Positions 39,111-52,500 of a stretch of 64,000 nt of DNA are shown here, one piece after another (position 1 is the stretch's first letter; each line of letters opens with the position of its first letter). This stretch comes from Pseudorasbora parva (Eukaryota > Chordata > Actinopteri > Cypriniformes > Gobionidae). The DNA lies in the NCBI RefSeq assembly GCF_024679245.1, contig NC_090178.1, forward strand, positions 16,992,713 through 17,056,712, read 5' to 3'. The notes beneath the pieces are model-generated. The model was not told where the DNA came from. It ran no database searches and saw only the letters and a program-made list of their open reading frames with translations. The position numbers were made by a program, and so were the translations under genes.

Positions 39111-40700
39111 TTAAAGAGCATATTGCAGGTTAGAGACTCCAGTGAGTCAATGTATATAAAAATAATCTAGGACCTAGGGCCTTTTTGAGTTGTTTTTGTG
39201 AGAAAATTTTACTTCCGCATCTAAAAAAGCCCAAACCGGAAGTGACATAACGAGAGGGAGTGCGGTGAATTTCAACGACAGGAAAACAATGAATCGCAAT
39301 GACAGTTTGGACGCTGAGGAAATTATAAATGTTTATTAATACGCATATGGCAGACCACAGCCATACAATTATGACACACAATAAGGGACAGGACAGGATT
39401 AGACAGAACAACGACCAAAGGAGATGAATTGAGTTGTTGTGTGATGAGAAACAGAGGAAAACAGAGCAGGTGAGAGACCAGTTAGCTCATAACGTTATAC
39501 GCTAGCATATGAACACTGTGCTCAGATTACAATAAAGATAATTATCATGTATCAGCCAATGGCAAAGCTGGTATTGGTCATCTAGGAGTAGGCTACCAAT
39601 AACAGAAACTAATAAAATGTTTTGACCATCTGGCATAAGTCACACTCGTTAATATCCGTCCACACTAAACGTTAAAGTACACAGTGCGGTTTTTGCTGTC
39701 ATACGAGCTCGCAGGTAATTTTTTTCTCGCGCGTGGACATCGTGGATGCTCGTATGGTCGTGGCTCGCAGCATGTGAGCGGAAATACGAGAGCCGAGCAC
39801 GTTTCTCGCACCTTCCGATCTCACAATATTTTTTAAACATAAAAAATTCGGAAGTTGGCTCGATGTTCACCAGCGTATGGCTGTCCCCTATTGCCAAGTC
39901 ATTCACAACAATTTCAACAAATCATTTCAACAACTCATTTGCACACAAATAATTTTTTTTCTGTCAGAAGCTATAGCATCAACATTCAGTTCTCCAGTCC
40001 AGTCTCCGTTTAATGTGAAAGCTTGTGTGTACTGTGTATGCCCGGCGCCCGCCTCAGTAACAGTGCACAGTTCACATGGTTTCTTCGAGCTATGTCTCTG
40101 ACGGATCCGTACCGTCACACCTCCCGCCGCGGCCGAGTAAAGAACAAATGATAACGTTAGTGTTATTGTGTATTTCATGTGATCCTTTATTCACTCATTC
40201 TGTGTTATGGGTTTATTTTGTATATAGTGTGAGGATGTATGTCGTTTTAAGTATGTATCTGAGTGAACTTGAATTATATACATGGCATGAATAAAATATT
40301 TACATTATCAGCACAGTAAAGCGCTGTAAAGTGAAGCTTAACACACCACCGTGTGTGTCAGAGCAGATGCAGAAGTAAAGTCTGGTCTCTTCACCTGCAC
40401 AAAATGCCACCATGCAGCTTTTCTAACTTTTTTTTTAGGAAACCTATGGACTCCATGTCCTGACAGGCTGGATACAATAATTTTACATGACAATGATAAA
40501 TTAAAATAAAATAAAAAACTACCAAAAATACACTGATTCCTACTGAATTCCAACCTATTCAGCACTGAGGCAACATATAGCTTGGCAGACGACTCCCTAA
40601 ATCCTGACATTTTAAATCCTGCATTACCTTTTCATATGTCATTTTCATGCAAGGTTATATATTCATCTAAAACAAATGTAACCTGCAATATGCTCTTTAA
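39111..40700. mobile_element. Non-autonomous TTAA element (AGAGCATATTGCAGGTTA termini)
   Basis: TTAA at 39111-39114 and 40697-40700. Left end AGAGCATATTGCAGGTTA, right end TAACCTGCAATATGCTCT, a perfect 18-bp inverted terminal repeat. 1.59 kb. Several frames of 60-93 aa lie inside, none recognised. Confidence 0.9.
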
Positions 40701-40740
40701 CTACATGTAAAATGTGTAACAGGGTAACAAAGAAATACTA

Positions 40741-42392
40741 CTACTGCTGCTGTAGTTAAGCAAACAATATTGGGCTGAAAAATGCTAGTGCACCACACAA
40801 GCCTTGAAGTGAATCTTGAATATTCAGACATATAAGCCATGTCTAAATCAATGCAGGCCTGCTTTCCTGGCTCAAAAAAGAAGGGCATGAACCCAGGTCT
40901 TTGAAGAACTATACCTCCTACCCTCTGCATATAGGACAAGATGTCCATCTGAAGAGCATTATGCTTTTGCCTTATCAATCACTGGCCTTGACAACTGCAA
41001 TAAAATACTGCCCCCTTCGTCTGGCCTGTGCCAGCAAACCCTTTGTTGTACTCAAAAGACTATGGTATACCATCACGAGATGAAGCATAAAAAACTGGTA
41101 TATGATTTCTTGACTGTTGATTAACCAAGAATAACCATTACATGAAATCCAATCTATGAAAACAGAAGGACCAACTGCAATGAAAAACTTTCACAAATGA
41201 AAAACTCAAACAGAAATGTCTGTTTGAGTTAATTGTAACAGAGTTAAATGCTAAGTAAATTAATTCCAAATATAAGAATTCAGGAGCCTTTCATGGCACT
41301 ATAAGCTTAACTGACACAAGAAACAGGAACACACACAAAATAAACAGGTGAAAAATTATGCCAAGATTAATGCAAAAAAGCTGTTTGTCAGACCACTCTG
41401 ACACTTTTAATATTAGACACAGATGTTGAGAAACCTTGGCTTCATCTTTTTCTAGACTAATAAATCTAAGACTGTAAACCTGCTTTAAAAGAAAAAAAAA
41501 AAAAGTATGAAATGCATCATGGGTTGAGCTTTTGAACTCAGTGTTGATTAAAAATGGCAAAAACAAACACTGATACAAAGACTGGCATGCTGTTCATGTG
41601 ATCTGTATTATAATATATAATATATTTAAAAACAACAACAACAAATAACAAACTAGATTTGTACTTGCTTGCACAAAACTCACCTCCACAAGTAGGTGTT
41701 GGTAGTGAATTGCTAAGGTATTCTGAGTGTTTTTAGTGTGCTGCTGTCTAACACTTTGAGCTATAACAGCATAATATACTTATGTAAATAAATGTAATAT
41801 AAATGAGCATATTTTCATATAAATGTGTAAATAACATGTTTATTTGTATAAATATTAAGTTATTATTAATTGACTATAATTTCAATTGTATTTTAAAAAG
41901 TTCAATTGTGTGATAAATATCTGTGGCCGAGATTAATATGAAAATTAATGTAATTTAGCTATAGTACGTGCATTTCATTTTTTAAGCTGCACTGTAACAG
42001 TCACACCTGTTTTTATATTACCTGCATTTATACCTTTGACCAACCCTGCACAAAACACCTAGGACTGATTAAACTCCATAAAAATGGGAGCCTCAACTCC
42101 TTTTTAATGCGTTAATTTAACTCAAACCTGTTAGTACCTGAGTGATGCGTTATGACTGGTGGATAATTTTTCTTATGCCATTCACAGTGCTTTTTTAGAT
42201 TTAGACTTAAGACTTAAGTGAAAAGTCCACTTCGAAGGGCACTTATGGTCGAATATACTGCGAGTCTCTAGTCCCTTCAATGTTCTGTGTCTTTCATTTT
42301 TCTTGCCCATTTTATCATCTGTCAAGTGAAATCTCTAGCACAAATTAATTTTTTTATATCATTACAACTATTTGTAAGCAATAGAAAAAGCC
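40741..42392. other. Gene-free stretch
   Basis: AT-rich with no supported gene. The minus-strand frames at 40697-40978 and 41291-41578 have no recognised domain or splice context. Confidence 0.45.
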
Positions 42393-42700
42393 TTAAAAGG
42401 CACAATATGTAATATTTTTTGATTAAAATAGCCAAAAACCACTAGAACAATGTTATATATTTTGTTGACTTGTGTATTTGCATTATCCCAAATGTTTCCA
42501 AGGATGTTTAATCCAGAGAAATAAGCAATTTTAACACTTATCAGAAACATTATATCTGCGTTCCCCTCGATTTACAGTTTTATTTTGAAGAAATCATGGA
42601 AACACCAACGAAAACACCACCTTAACCGAAGCCTGGTTCTGTAGCCCCGTCCAACGATTTGTGCATGGCATGTTGTAGATTAATAACATAGGCCTAAGTG
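42393..42700. mobile_element. Half-copy of a TTAA element (AAGGCACAATATGTAATA terminus)
   Basis: Starts TTAAAAGGCACAATATGTAA and continues with sequence typical of fish MITEs. The opposite terminus was not found nearby, so it is truncated. Confidence 0.5.
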
Positions 42701-43039
42701 GAGCCAAACCAGATTGAAAATCCATGCAATAAACATACCACAAGCTTCATTTAGATTACAACATTATGAATGCATGGATGAACTTATTTAATGAAGATCC
42801 AGCTCATGTGGGCAAGATATTACATTTGTTCTTTCATTTCACCTGGATCTGGAGACTGGATTTGCAGACAGTATGTGTTTAGATAAATGAATGAAGCAAA
42901 ACAATATGTGTAAGAAAATTTGTATGCGTGAATATTGCATTGTTACAGATTGTTTGATATCTATTGATTATAGTAACTGAACATAACTTAGCATGCTGTC
43001 ACAGGCTGAAGAATCCTTTAGAGGTGCTGTTCACAAATC

Positions 43040-43500
43040 CCAAAGTCCCGGGGCTATGTGTTTTCTAGATGGGCTACCAAAACATTTCACCAGCCTGCCG
43101 ACAGGCCATCTTAAATAGTGAAGTAACATTCCTTTCTTGGTGTGCGTTGTTCACTCTCTTGACTTGACATTTGAAGGAAAAATAAAATTGCAGAAGTTTT
43201 GATCACGCTGATTTGTCGGACTCTACAGCAGTGAGGCTTGTGCATGTGTGTGTGTTAGTGATGCACGGTTCGCGGTTTTATCCACCTGTCAGGCAGGCGA
43301 AGTAATAAAACATAACATTACAATTAATTGCGGTTGGATGAAAGATAAATCATTGTGTTTGTCTAATAAAGACATTTTGCGAGCCCTGTGTGCGAATCAT
43401 TCCGTTTGCAGTTTTCCCACACGCTTTCAAAACAATTCCACACGTTTACTCAAGGGGGAGCCAAAAGTAATTATAATATAATCACCCTGCTTCATACTAC
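43040..43500. repeat. Repeat fragments: inverted family-A piece and a hAT-like piece
   Basis: CCCGGGGCTATGTGTTTTCT, then ...GGGCTACCAAAACATTT, at about 43046-43090 is the inverse of 31640-31680 in family A copy 2. From about 43255, GTTAGTGATGCACGGTTCGC begins a different sequence resembling the start of hAT-type fish elements. The 77-aa frame at 43248-43481 lies in it and is not recognised. Confidence 0.5.
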
Positions 43501-45048
43501 GGTAACTTTAATAAATCTTTAATACATTAGCTCATCCATGAATAAGATTTCTGCCCAAGTCCGATCGAATTCTTTTCCAGCGGCTGTAGAGGGGAAGACA
43601 ACAACTAAATCCGCTAAATCAAGGCGTCATCAAGCCACGCCTTTGTTATGAATTTCCCTTTTGCAGAACCGCAGCAAGTTTCACAGCAGACTTCTTCCTG
43701 ACAGTCAAAGCGGTTTTACATCATGAAAGTGCGGACTCGTAGGAAGAGCCATTTGGTACAGGGCCTAATGCGTTCAGAATTGAATTCAGAATGAACAGTC
43801 CCATTTCCTGTTTGTCTAGCATCTAAAAACACCTGTAATTTCCACACTATTACAGTGGCTGACGAAGAATGTTTTGTGTCTGAGATGCAAAAGAAGGTAC
43901 AAATTACTACATGCTGACAGTGTTCATTTTTGCTTAATTGAAATCAGCGTAGGTGGAAAAATAGCAACTTGTGATATCTTCTAGCCAATGTGAAGTGGTC
44001 CAGACAAAGGTCTTTGTGGAGAGAGGTAAAGCAGGATGTGATCTAAGCCAAACACCATTTCATGGCTTTGCAGTGACAGACACTTTTCCTATGTTACAAC
44101 CACATTTGATGCTGTTTTCAGTCAAAACGTGTGGATGTTTTCTCTGTTTAAAGCAAATTATTGAAATAATTTCTAAATGATGACTTGGACTGTTATACTC
44201 AAGTTGTCTACAATTAATTCTATGTCTTAGAAAACAAGTTCCCTGCGTACAAAGGAAGCGCTTCTTAAACATGCCAACCATAATTGCTCCAAATGACATG
44301 TAACAACAAGGCAAACCTCAAATCAACTGGTGTGATAATTTCACCTCTTCAGCTGTAAAGTTCCTCAGAATTGTGGCACTGTATCAGCAAATCAATTCCT
44401 TTTTACCCAGATACAGGTACATTTTCTTCTGAACTCGTCGAAGTTTGGTTGAAAGATGGGTTGTTATATTTTTATGACAGAATCTGACAAGCACATGTTG
44501 CATGAGGGTAATTGAGGCTAGTTCTGGGCTAAAACACTAGTCCTCAGGTCTTCTATTTAAAGAAATCTGGATGCCGAGTACCAATAGAAAAGATAAGAAG
44601 CTCCTTGTATTGCAAAGAAGAAAAAGCACTGGTTCAAATTCAGCCGTCAATGTTGTTCTTCTCTACAGTTGCCACATCTTTTTGTAAGTCTATAGACTAG
44701 CTTACACAAAGAGAGCATTTCAGCATTTTCCATATCCAATTTAGTTACCATAAACGTCAGCTTGATGGCACTGTGGTAAAGCCAAATATCACATCCAAAG
44801 CACTGTGATTCAAATACTTGAATCTATCAAAAAGGCAATAAATCAACAATCCCTCCAGGAGAAACAAACTCCACATCTGACGCATGCAAACAAGAAGTGG
44901 AAAACTGTGCCATCTACTGTTTAAATGAATGTGCCCAGTCTGGCATGCAGCAGATCATGGAAAGAAGCATAAGATGTTATGAGATTGTATCCCTCAAAAT
45001 AAGATTAAAGCATTAACACAACTAAATCCCATTTAGAAAGAACATTTG
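43501..45048. other. Gene-free stretch downstream of ZDHHC18
   Basis: No supported gene, RNA or repeat boundary. Confidence 0.45.
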
Positions 45049-46513
45049 TTTATTACTTTAAGTCTTCAGGTGAAAAAGGATAACACAAAACAAGTTATAC
45101 ATTCTTTTACTTTCCCTCCAACACTGCTGGCAGTGATAAACTATTTAAGGTCTAGTTCTGAGATGTGCAAGACATTTCTGCAACTTATTCTGTCAACTTT
45201 ATAAATGTGCCAGACTCTTCACTAAAAAACTGTCTTGATGTAAATGACTCATTTATCACTAATCCATCAATCTCAAGGCAAAAGGTTTTAGTTACAACAG
45301 TTCTTCTCTCAAGCTTAGTAAAAACACTTTAATAATAACAATCAGAAAACAAATGTTGACCCACCAATGAAAAGTCAGAAATACTACAGGGATCTTCCTA
45401 GATTAAAAATGATTTTCAGTGGTACAAGTATCATAATATGTATTATAATTGTAATTATATTTACATATTTTGCTTCTAAGTATCAAGACACTTTATGCAT
45501 TTGACAGAATTTTTGGTAACACTTCAAAACACGATTGAATATAAGCCAAGCTTAAAATTGAAAACTTTTCACATCATGTATTAATCTTAGTTATAGTTAA
45601 TTATTTTTGATCATAACACATAAACTGTTAGTTTACACAACTCAAAAATATTAGTAATAAGTATTGTATGCAAAATTTTACAGTAATTTAGATTGATAAA
45701 TGATGTAAAAAATATTTTTCATTTCATGATGCATTAACAAATGAATGAATTAGTTATCACTATACAACATTTGTTTTTTTTTTTACCTCAAAATGCCATG
45801 GGAAGTCAAACTAAAATTAAAGTTTTGCTATAGGAAACCCAAAATTTTACTTTGGTGGCCACCAAAACATTTTCAAAGTAGGAAAAACCCTGTATTAAAA
45901 CAACTCAAAATAAACAGAAATATGAACTATGTTAATTCGCTGAAAGTCACAACATTATTCAGGAATTGATAACCTCTGGACCGACAGTAACAGTGTATCA
46001 TTTACATAAACAGTAACTGTCTAACACTCAAATCCTGAGCTCTCCAATACTGTTAATGCAAAGATTTTTAAACCAATGACTTTACTGTAGCAGGTCTTGA
46101 ACACCACACAAAATGAACAGAAGTGACTGTCTGAAGTAAGGCTTTTTTAGACCCAAGTGACCTTTCAACGCATATAATTATTGCATTAGGTCTAAGTAAA
46201 TGGCAAAAGGCTTAAAATGAAAATGGCTTGAGGTTCCGTTAAACACTGATCATCTGTTGATTTTTGCTCAAAAGAACTGAAAATCAAAAGCATCTTCTGA
46301 AATGCATTGTTAACGGAACAAACAAATCTTGAAATCCCTCTGTTATTCAAAAATCAATGCAGGCTTATTCTCATTTGTTGAAAGATGGCATGTTTCCTGA
46401 GAGGATCCTGAGTATAATATGTCACAGTTTCTTAAAAAGTGTGATGCTGTTCTCAAAGTGGTAACAGAGAGGAGAATATTTGCACAAGGCTGCTGGTGGC
46501 AGAGATTCTGCGG
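45049..46513 (-). other. Candidate ZDHHC18 3' UTR
   Basis: Runs from the ZDHHC18 stop to an AATAAA signal on the minus strand at 45049-45054, giving a UTR of about 1.46 kb. It has no coding frame of note. Earlier non-canonical signals could also be used. Confidence 0.5.
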
Positions 46514-49500
46514 TTAGTTAAGTGGGATAAATCCCATGTCAGGAGCGTCACTAAAAATAAGCGGACTCTGAGAAAGGGAGTACGGAGGGCTGGGTAGACG
46601 CAACATAGGTTTATGGGTGTGAAGAGCAGCACGTTTGTTCTCTTTCTGGGGGCAAGGCATGTCTGTGGGGCGTCGGGCCTGGCGGCCTGAGCAGCCGGTA
46701 GAAGGTTTGCTGGGGGGAGAGATGGTGATGGTACTTATTAGACTCTCTTGGGTAACCGGGGCGGTTTTGGGTGTGCCCGGAGTGCAGGTGCTCTGGATCA
46801 CTGTGGAGTGTGCCATTGATTCTATTAGCTCCTTTGTGCCCTGTGTGCACTGTGAAAAGAATTGCAACAAAAAAAGTGTAAGAGACTAAACACACTAACA
46901 AAGAAGATCACAGTCAAAACCTATGGGTATGCAAGTGCCAACTGGTGTTAAGACAGCACAGTAAATATGAGTATGAGAAGCTAGCCAAGTCAGAATAAAG
47001 ATAAAAGTAGGTTAGTACTGCCAAGGAAATAATGAGATGAAAATGTGGAAATCAAGCATATGAGCTCAGGGTGAAGCCGTGCAGCTGATTTTATAAGGGG
47101 TTCTCCAGGGGTCATAAAAGGATGAAAACACCTCCTTAACATCAGAATAATCATCCATCATGAGAAGAGGTGGAAAAGAACACATGTGCATGATAACTAG
47201 CATGACCTCAGAGGACAGAATCCTGAGACTGGATGAAAATGAGATAAGCACAGATGAATCGTGATGATGATGATGATGATACATTAATTAGGAAACAGTG
47301 ACCTAATGGAGGAAAAGCAGAAAAACTGCAGACCTCTGGCGAGCACTAATATATGAACACATGACCATTATAAAATGGAGTAAAAACAGATGTCAGCTAA
47401 AACACACAACTCATCCAGGAGAAAGAAGGAACAGAGAATAGACGACGATCCCAATGATTTCCGTTCTCATGACGGACATGTCTTATGATCGTGGTTTCAA
47501 TGCGAAGAAATGGAAGCCAAGCAGACGGTTCAAATAAAAGGCTGAGTATAGGCCAAAGAGTCATGAGAATATGGTCACAAACGGCATGCAAGCACCCCTA
47601 TGTAACACCCTTACCATTGAATGTCAGATCTGCAGGAGCCTTCAGGCAGTGCAGGAGAGAGCAAACTCCTGACAGTTCTCCTCCTGTGTAAGGTTTATAA
47701 CTTCAAACATCAGGGCTTGATGCAGGTCAATATCAAAAACAGCACAATAGACTAATATGATTTGTATTTGCATTTGTGGACTCGAAGCTAAAAGATTTAA
47801 AAACATAAATGTTTTACAACTCTATCCTTTCCTGCATTATTTTACACCACTTGTAACTAGCTAGCTTTCCACGTGCATATCTTCACACATTAAACAGAAA
47901 AGGTGCAAGCCTCATTAACTGTAACACTTTCCCAGGAAGACATCATTAGCTGGGGTTTACATTAAATATGATTAAACCTGGAAAACCTCACATGCGTTTT
48001 CACACGCTTTTCTGTGTCAAAGCTTAGCTTTCAGATCTTTCAAAATTGTGGTTTCTGTTCATATCTGCACTACTGTTTGAAAGTTTAGGGACATATATGG
48101 CTCATTTCCACAGAGCGGTGGGGTGGCACGGTACATGAAAAAAAATGAACCATTTGGTTCGCTTGTCTAGGTTCGGAGCATGTGCATCGTAGGGTTCGAC
48201 GCATGCGCAATGTAGCCTCCTGCCTGTGCGTTACCTCAGACAGCGGGTGTACTTTCCGAGCAAAATAAGAGGTGTGTGTGAACACATACAGTAAAATAAT
48301 TAAAAGACAGTAAAAGTGGAGTGCTGCAGGTCCTGTCATGTGTTAAAATGTCAAGTGGGTGAGATAAGGAAGGCTGCGCCGACATCGTATAAGTCCGGTG
48401 TGTGAAACATTTTGGATTTCTTGTTACCTTTGATGACTGAAATAACATAGAACTGTGACTGTGTGCCATTATTGTGCAAAATAAATTCAATATGCTAATC
48501 GAAACACTTCTAATCAGTTCATCTGAGAAGACATCACGCCAATGTGTCGGTAGACAGTAAAGCAGGCAGCCAGTTAGGAAACAACTACTGTCCGCAGCAT
48601 TTAAGCAACCTTTCCGTGATAAGGACAGGGCAATGGCCGTAACTAAAGCATTGGAGAAGTTTATTGCAAAAGACATGCAACCGTGCCGCGTGATTGAGTG
48701 TGAAGGATTTCATCAGCTGATAAAAAGTACTCAAGCCGCGGTATAATATTCCATCCCGCCGGCACCTCGTTTTTCACTTATGTTTAATGTATTTTGACTT
48801 GTTTAAAAAGACAGAGCTTTAAGAGTTCCTCTATTTTTCTTTTAAAATATACAACTTTTTTTAAAGAAGTTGAACAACACTGAAGTTGGCAGTTTGATAA
48901 ATGCAAGTTCATTCTTCAGCTCAATCTTTGTTTGTTAAAAAGGCAAATACGTTCCTGTAGAAATAGCAATACATATTCTCCTTTTTTAGCCAAATAAATA
49001 AAATGCATGTCATCGATGTCTTCTCTCTTACTGTATCAAAATCTCACCTAGCTTCCTCAGAGATTGTCCCAATAATGTGCTTAAAGTCAAGTCAAATTCA
49101 GTTTGTACATAATTACATGATATAACATTTTTTTTTTAATGCTGTATCCTAAATTGTGGATAATTAAGCTATATATATATATAAATATATAGTAGTAAAT
49201 TTCTGAAGTACTGAAGTAAATTTCTGTAAACGATTAAAAGAAAACAACCAATAGAACCGGACAGAACCAAAAACCGTGACCCTAAAACCGCGACACAAAC
49301 CGAACCATGGGTTTATGAGCCGTGCCACCTCTACTGAGCGGTATGGCAATTTTTACTGTTTCCAATGTCAGAAGTTGTGAACGGTACCCTTATTACTAAC
49401 CATGTCGTATCACTTTTTTGACACCCTTCCGTTGGGTTACCTAGCACAGTAATCTAGTACTAAAGGGTGGAGCTAGACTCATTGCAAAACATTGGTTGGT

Positions 49501-52500
49501 TGACAGAATCGTCATTTGCTCTTGCTTTTTCGGCTGTTTTTCCTTGCGGCCTGTAGCCTTGATTCTAATAAAGCATTTTGTCTTCTTGTGACAAAAGCCA
49601 CATGCCGAGAAGTGTCGCTTTCTTCTTCGCCAAAAATGATGTAGATCGCTACACCAAGCCTATTATAATGGTGCTGTTGGCGGTGGAAACGCAAGCCGGA
49701 TCAGGGTTTAGCGTCCCGAATCATACTGAACTAAAAAGTACTGTACTGAGCTATACCGCTTGGTGGAAACGAGCTAAAGACTATGTTTTTGAAAGTAGCC
49801 TCTTATGCTCACCAATGATGAAATTATTTAATACAATAAAAAGTGTAATAATGTGAAATATTACTACAATTTAAAATAGCAGATTTATATTTTAATATAT
49901 TATAAAATGCTATTTATTCCTGTGATGGCAAAGCTGAATTTTCAGCATCATTACTCCAGTCTTCAGTGTCACATGATGCTTCAGAAATCATTCTAATATC
50001 TGATTTGGTGTTCAAGAAACATTTCTTATTATTATCAATGTTAAAAACAGTTGTCTGTTTTTGCATTCATTTGAATTTTATTTTTAACAAAATGTAAAAG
50101 TCCTTCTGTCACTTCTGATCAATTGCATCCTTGCTGAATAAAATAATTAAATTATTTTTTGAACATCTAACTGACCCCAAACTTTTGATAGTATATGGTT
50201 TGAAATAAAATGATTTTTGGTGGATGGAGAAATATATGAGGATTATATACCATGGCTACCAAGGCTGTGCGATTAAGAAATTTACCACAGTAGCATGCGT
50301 GGAGTACTGTTTTGCGCATGTGAGTGCCTCATGTTTGGGTAAAATGAAAGTGTATTGTGTGCTTGTTTCTGTGTGAGGATAATCTGGGATTGCACAATTG
50401 ACCAAAATTAAAATTGAATTTTATTTGGCTTGATCAATGTAATCACAAAGGCTGTGACTGGATTGATCGGTTTGCAGTAAACGCTGCTCCATCTCGGCAA
50501 CACTGAGTTCGAGTCTTTTAAATTGTGCATTTGAAAAAGCAACACATGACAAATATCTTTTAAAATTTGTAATGAGAAGCATTTATAAAACATTTTAACA
50601 ATGAATGACATTTTTATTTTATTTTATTTTAAAGTGTTTTTAAAATAATAATATTTATTTTGTGTAATACTTTTATTTAGTAACAACAATAATCCTAAGT
50701 ATCATTATTATTGTCATTCGTCATATTAATACATAAAAACAACATTTTGGGCAAAATTGCGCAGCCATACAAACAAGCCCAACAAACCTGCCGTTCTTTA
50801 TAATCTTTCCTTGGGAAAACTCCATGATTCCTATGCAGCTACCTATGTGCCATTTCCTCAGCTAGTCACATGATAAAAGCTTTAGCTGCATTTTCAAGTG
50901 CTAAACCAAATTATTGATTAGTGATATGGGCTATACGCTAAATTAAGCAAGTGGTATTATGTTCCTGCTGTCTGGCACATAAAGAAAATGTTTGTCCGAA
51001 AACATTTCTGGTTAAGGTTTGTATTTTGTGTGTCCTGTATGGAACATTAATGTCCTTTGCCTGTCACATGCATGTTTTGGTTAAATGATGAACTGCATCA
51101 CTTGTGGTTGTTTGCAGAGATGGTAACAGGATGTTTTATACTTGTGCTACAATTGTGGCACTTTCACACCTGTAGCCCAAGTGCAAAAAAAGTTTACATA
51201 TTACATGATATGTTATCATGATTTTGGAACTAATTCTCTGACTCAGATATCACATGATGAGGTGCTCTTACCATGTTTGTGTCATTCTTGGCCATGAAGG
51301 GAGGAAGCTCAGCCTCAGAAGTCACCGTTTGAGGTGCATCATCTGGAGGTAAAAAGCCTCTTCTGTCAATCAGGCTGTAAAAGATGAAAAGGATGAGTTG
51401 GTAATCTATTGTTACTTGACTTTTAAAACAGCACAACTCTGAAAGAACAATTATCATGTCAGAGATGAGAAACATGTTCTTGTTTGTAACAGTACTTTCA
51501 GCCTTAAAGGGGTACTTCAGCGCTGGGAAGATAAATCTGTATTTAAACTGGGTCATTAATGTAGAAGAAATGTGAAAGTATTTTTTAATTTGGTGCTTTC
51601 TAGACTGAGAAAAGACTGAAAATGTATTTTTGTCTCATGGGGATGAAAGACAACAATTCCCAGAATGCGTTGCTGCCCTACGAGGCCACCGCTACTAGAT
51701 TACTGAATCACTTTCACTTTTTCACCGCGACCGCGTTCATTCTCATAAAATCAGTTCAGTTAGAGAACAGACACTACAATTAAAAACTGAACGTGTCTGT
51801 TCAATGTGTGATTTAGCCGCTGAGGGAGTCTCAAACAGCGCAAACGCTACAGGAGTCAAATTACATGCATTCGTGATGAGCTGAATGAGCTCTCGTGATG
51901 AGAGCTGAGGTAAACGCGAAGGCACTCACGGCATACATTCACAGCGCATGTTCAGTCTGGCGCGTTTTCAGTTCATGTTTTTGGAAGCCTCACTTTTATA
52001 GGAATTAATTTGAGAAGTTGAAACACTTATTTTGCTCTGCCGGCCGCACTGTTTACAAGAATGCCTGAGGCTGCAGCTGTGAGCTGAGTGCTTGTGAGCG
52101 TGATCTCCCATCCCCCATGTGCGAGTTGAAAACATGCAGAAATGGCTCCCTCTGCTGGCTGTAGTCTTTAGCCTCTGGCCAAAAATTCCTCCGATGACGC
52201 ACAATGGCGATATTTGCGTCATCGGAGGAATTTTTCCAGAAATAAAATGCATAAATCTCTTGTCTCAGGGGGATATGAGAGGGGGGAGCACAGTCATTTG
52301 AATATACTTCAGACATGATACAAAGACATATGCTAATCGCTGAAGTAACCCTTTAAGCTAAATGACAAGCAGTTGACATTCTTTACTTATTCTTACTTCA
52401 CTTAACAAATTCTTTAGTCTGACGAATACTAAAATAAAAATTTGTTTCTGCTATGAAGCAAATTGCATTCAGTACTGACCTGGGAGGCATCGGCCCACAT

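Larger units (their letters stand above)
38687..40740. mobile_element. Outer MITE (GGTTACACTTTATTTTAAGG type) with two later insertions
   Basis: The left terminus GGTTACACTTTATTTTAAGG is followed by CAGTGTAATTATACAATTAAG. After the repeat at 38770-39032 it resumes with GGTTTAGGGTTAGTTGCATG, and after 39111-40700 with CTACATGTAAAATGTGTAAC. The expected right terminus is missing or degenerate. Confidence 0.65.

Noticed and set aside
46611..46901. Overlapping frames at the ZDHHC18 last exon
   Set aside because: They are out of phase with exon 8. Only the frame ending at 46514 continues the protein.
48236..48676. 146-aa minus-strand frame in ZDHHC18 intron 8
   Set aside because: It sits inside the 48099-49785 element and has no recognisable domain or fitting splice phase.
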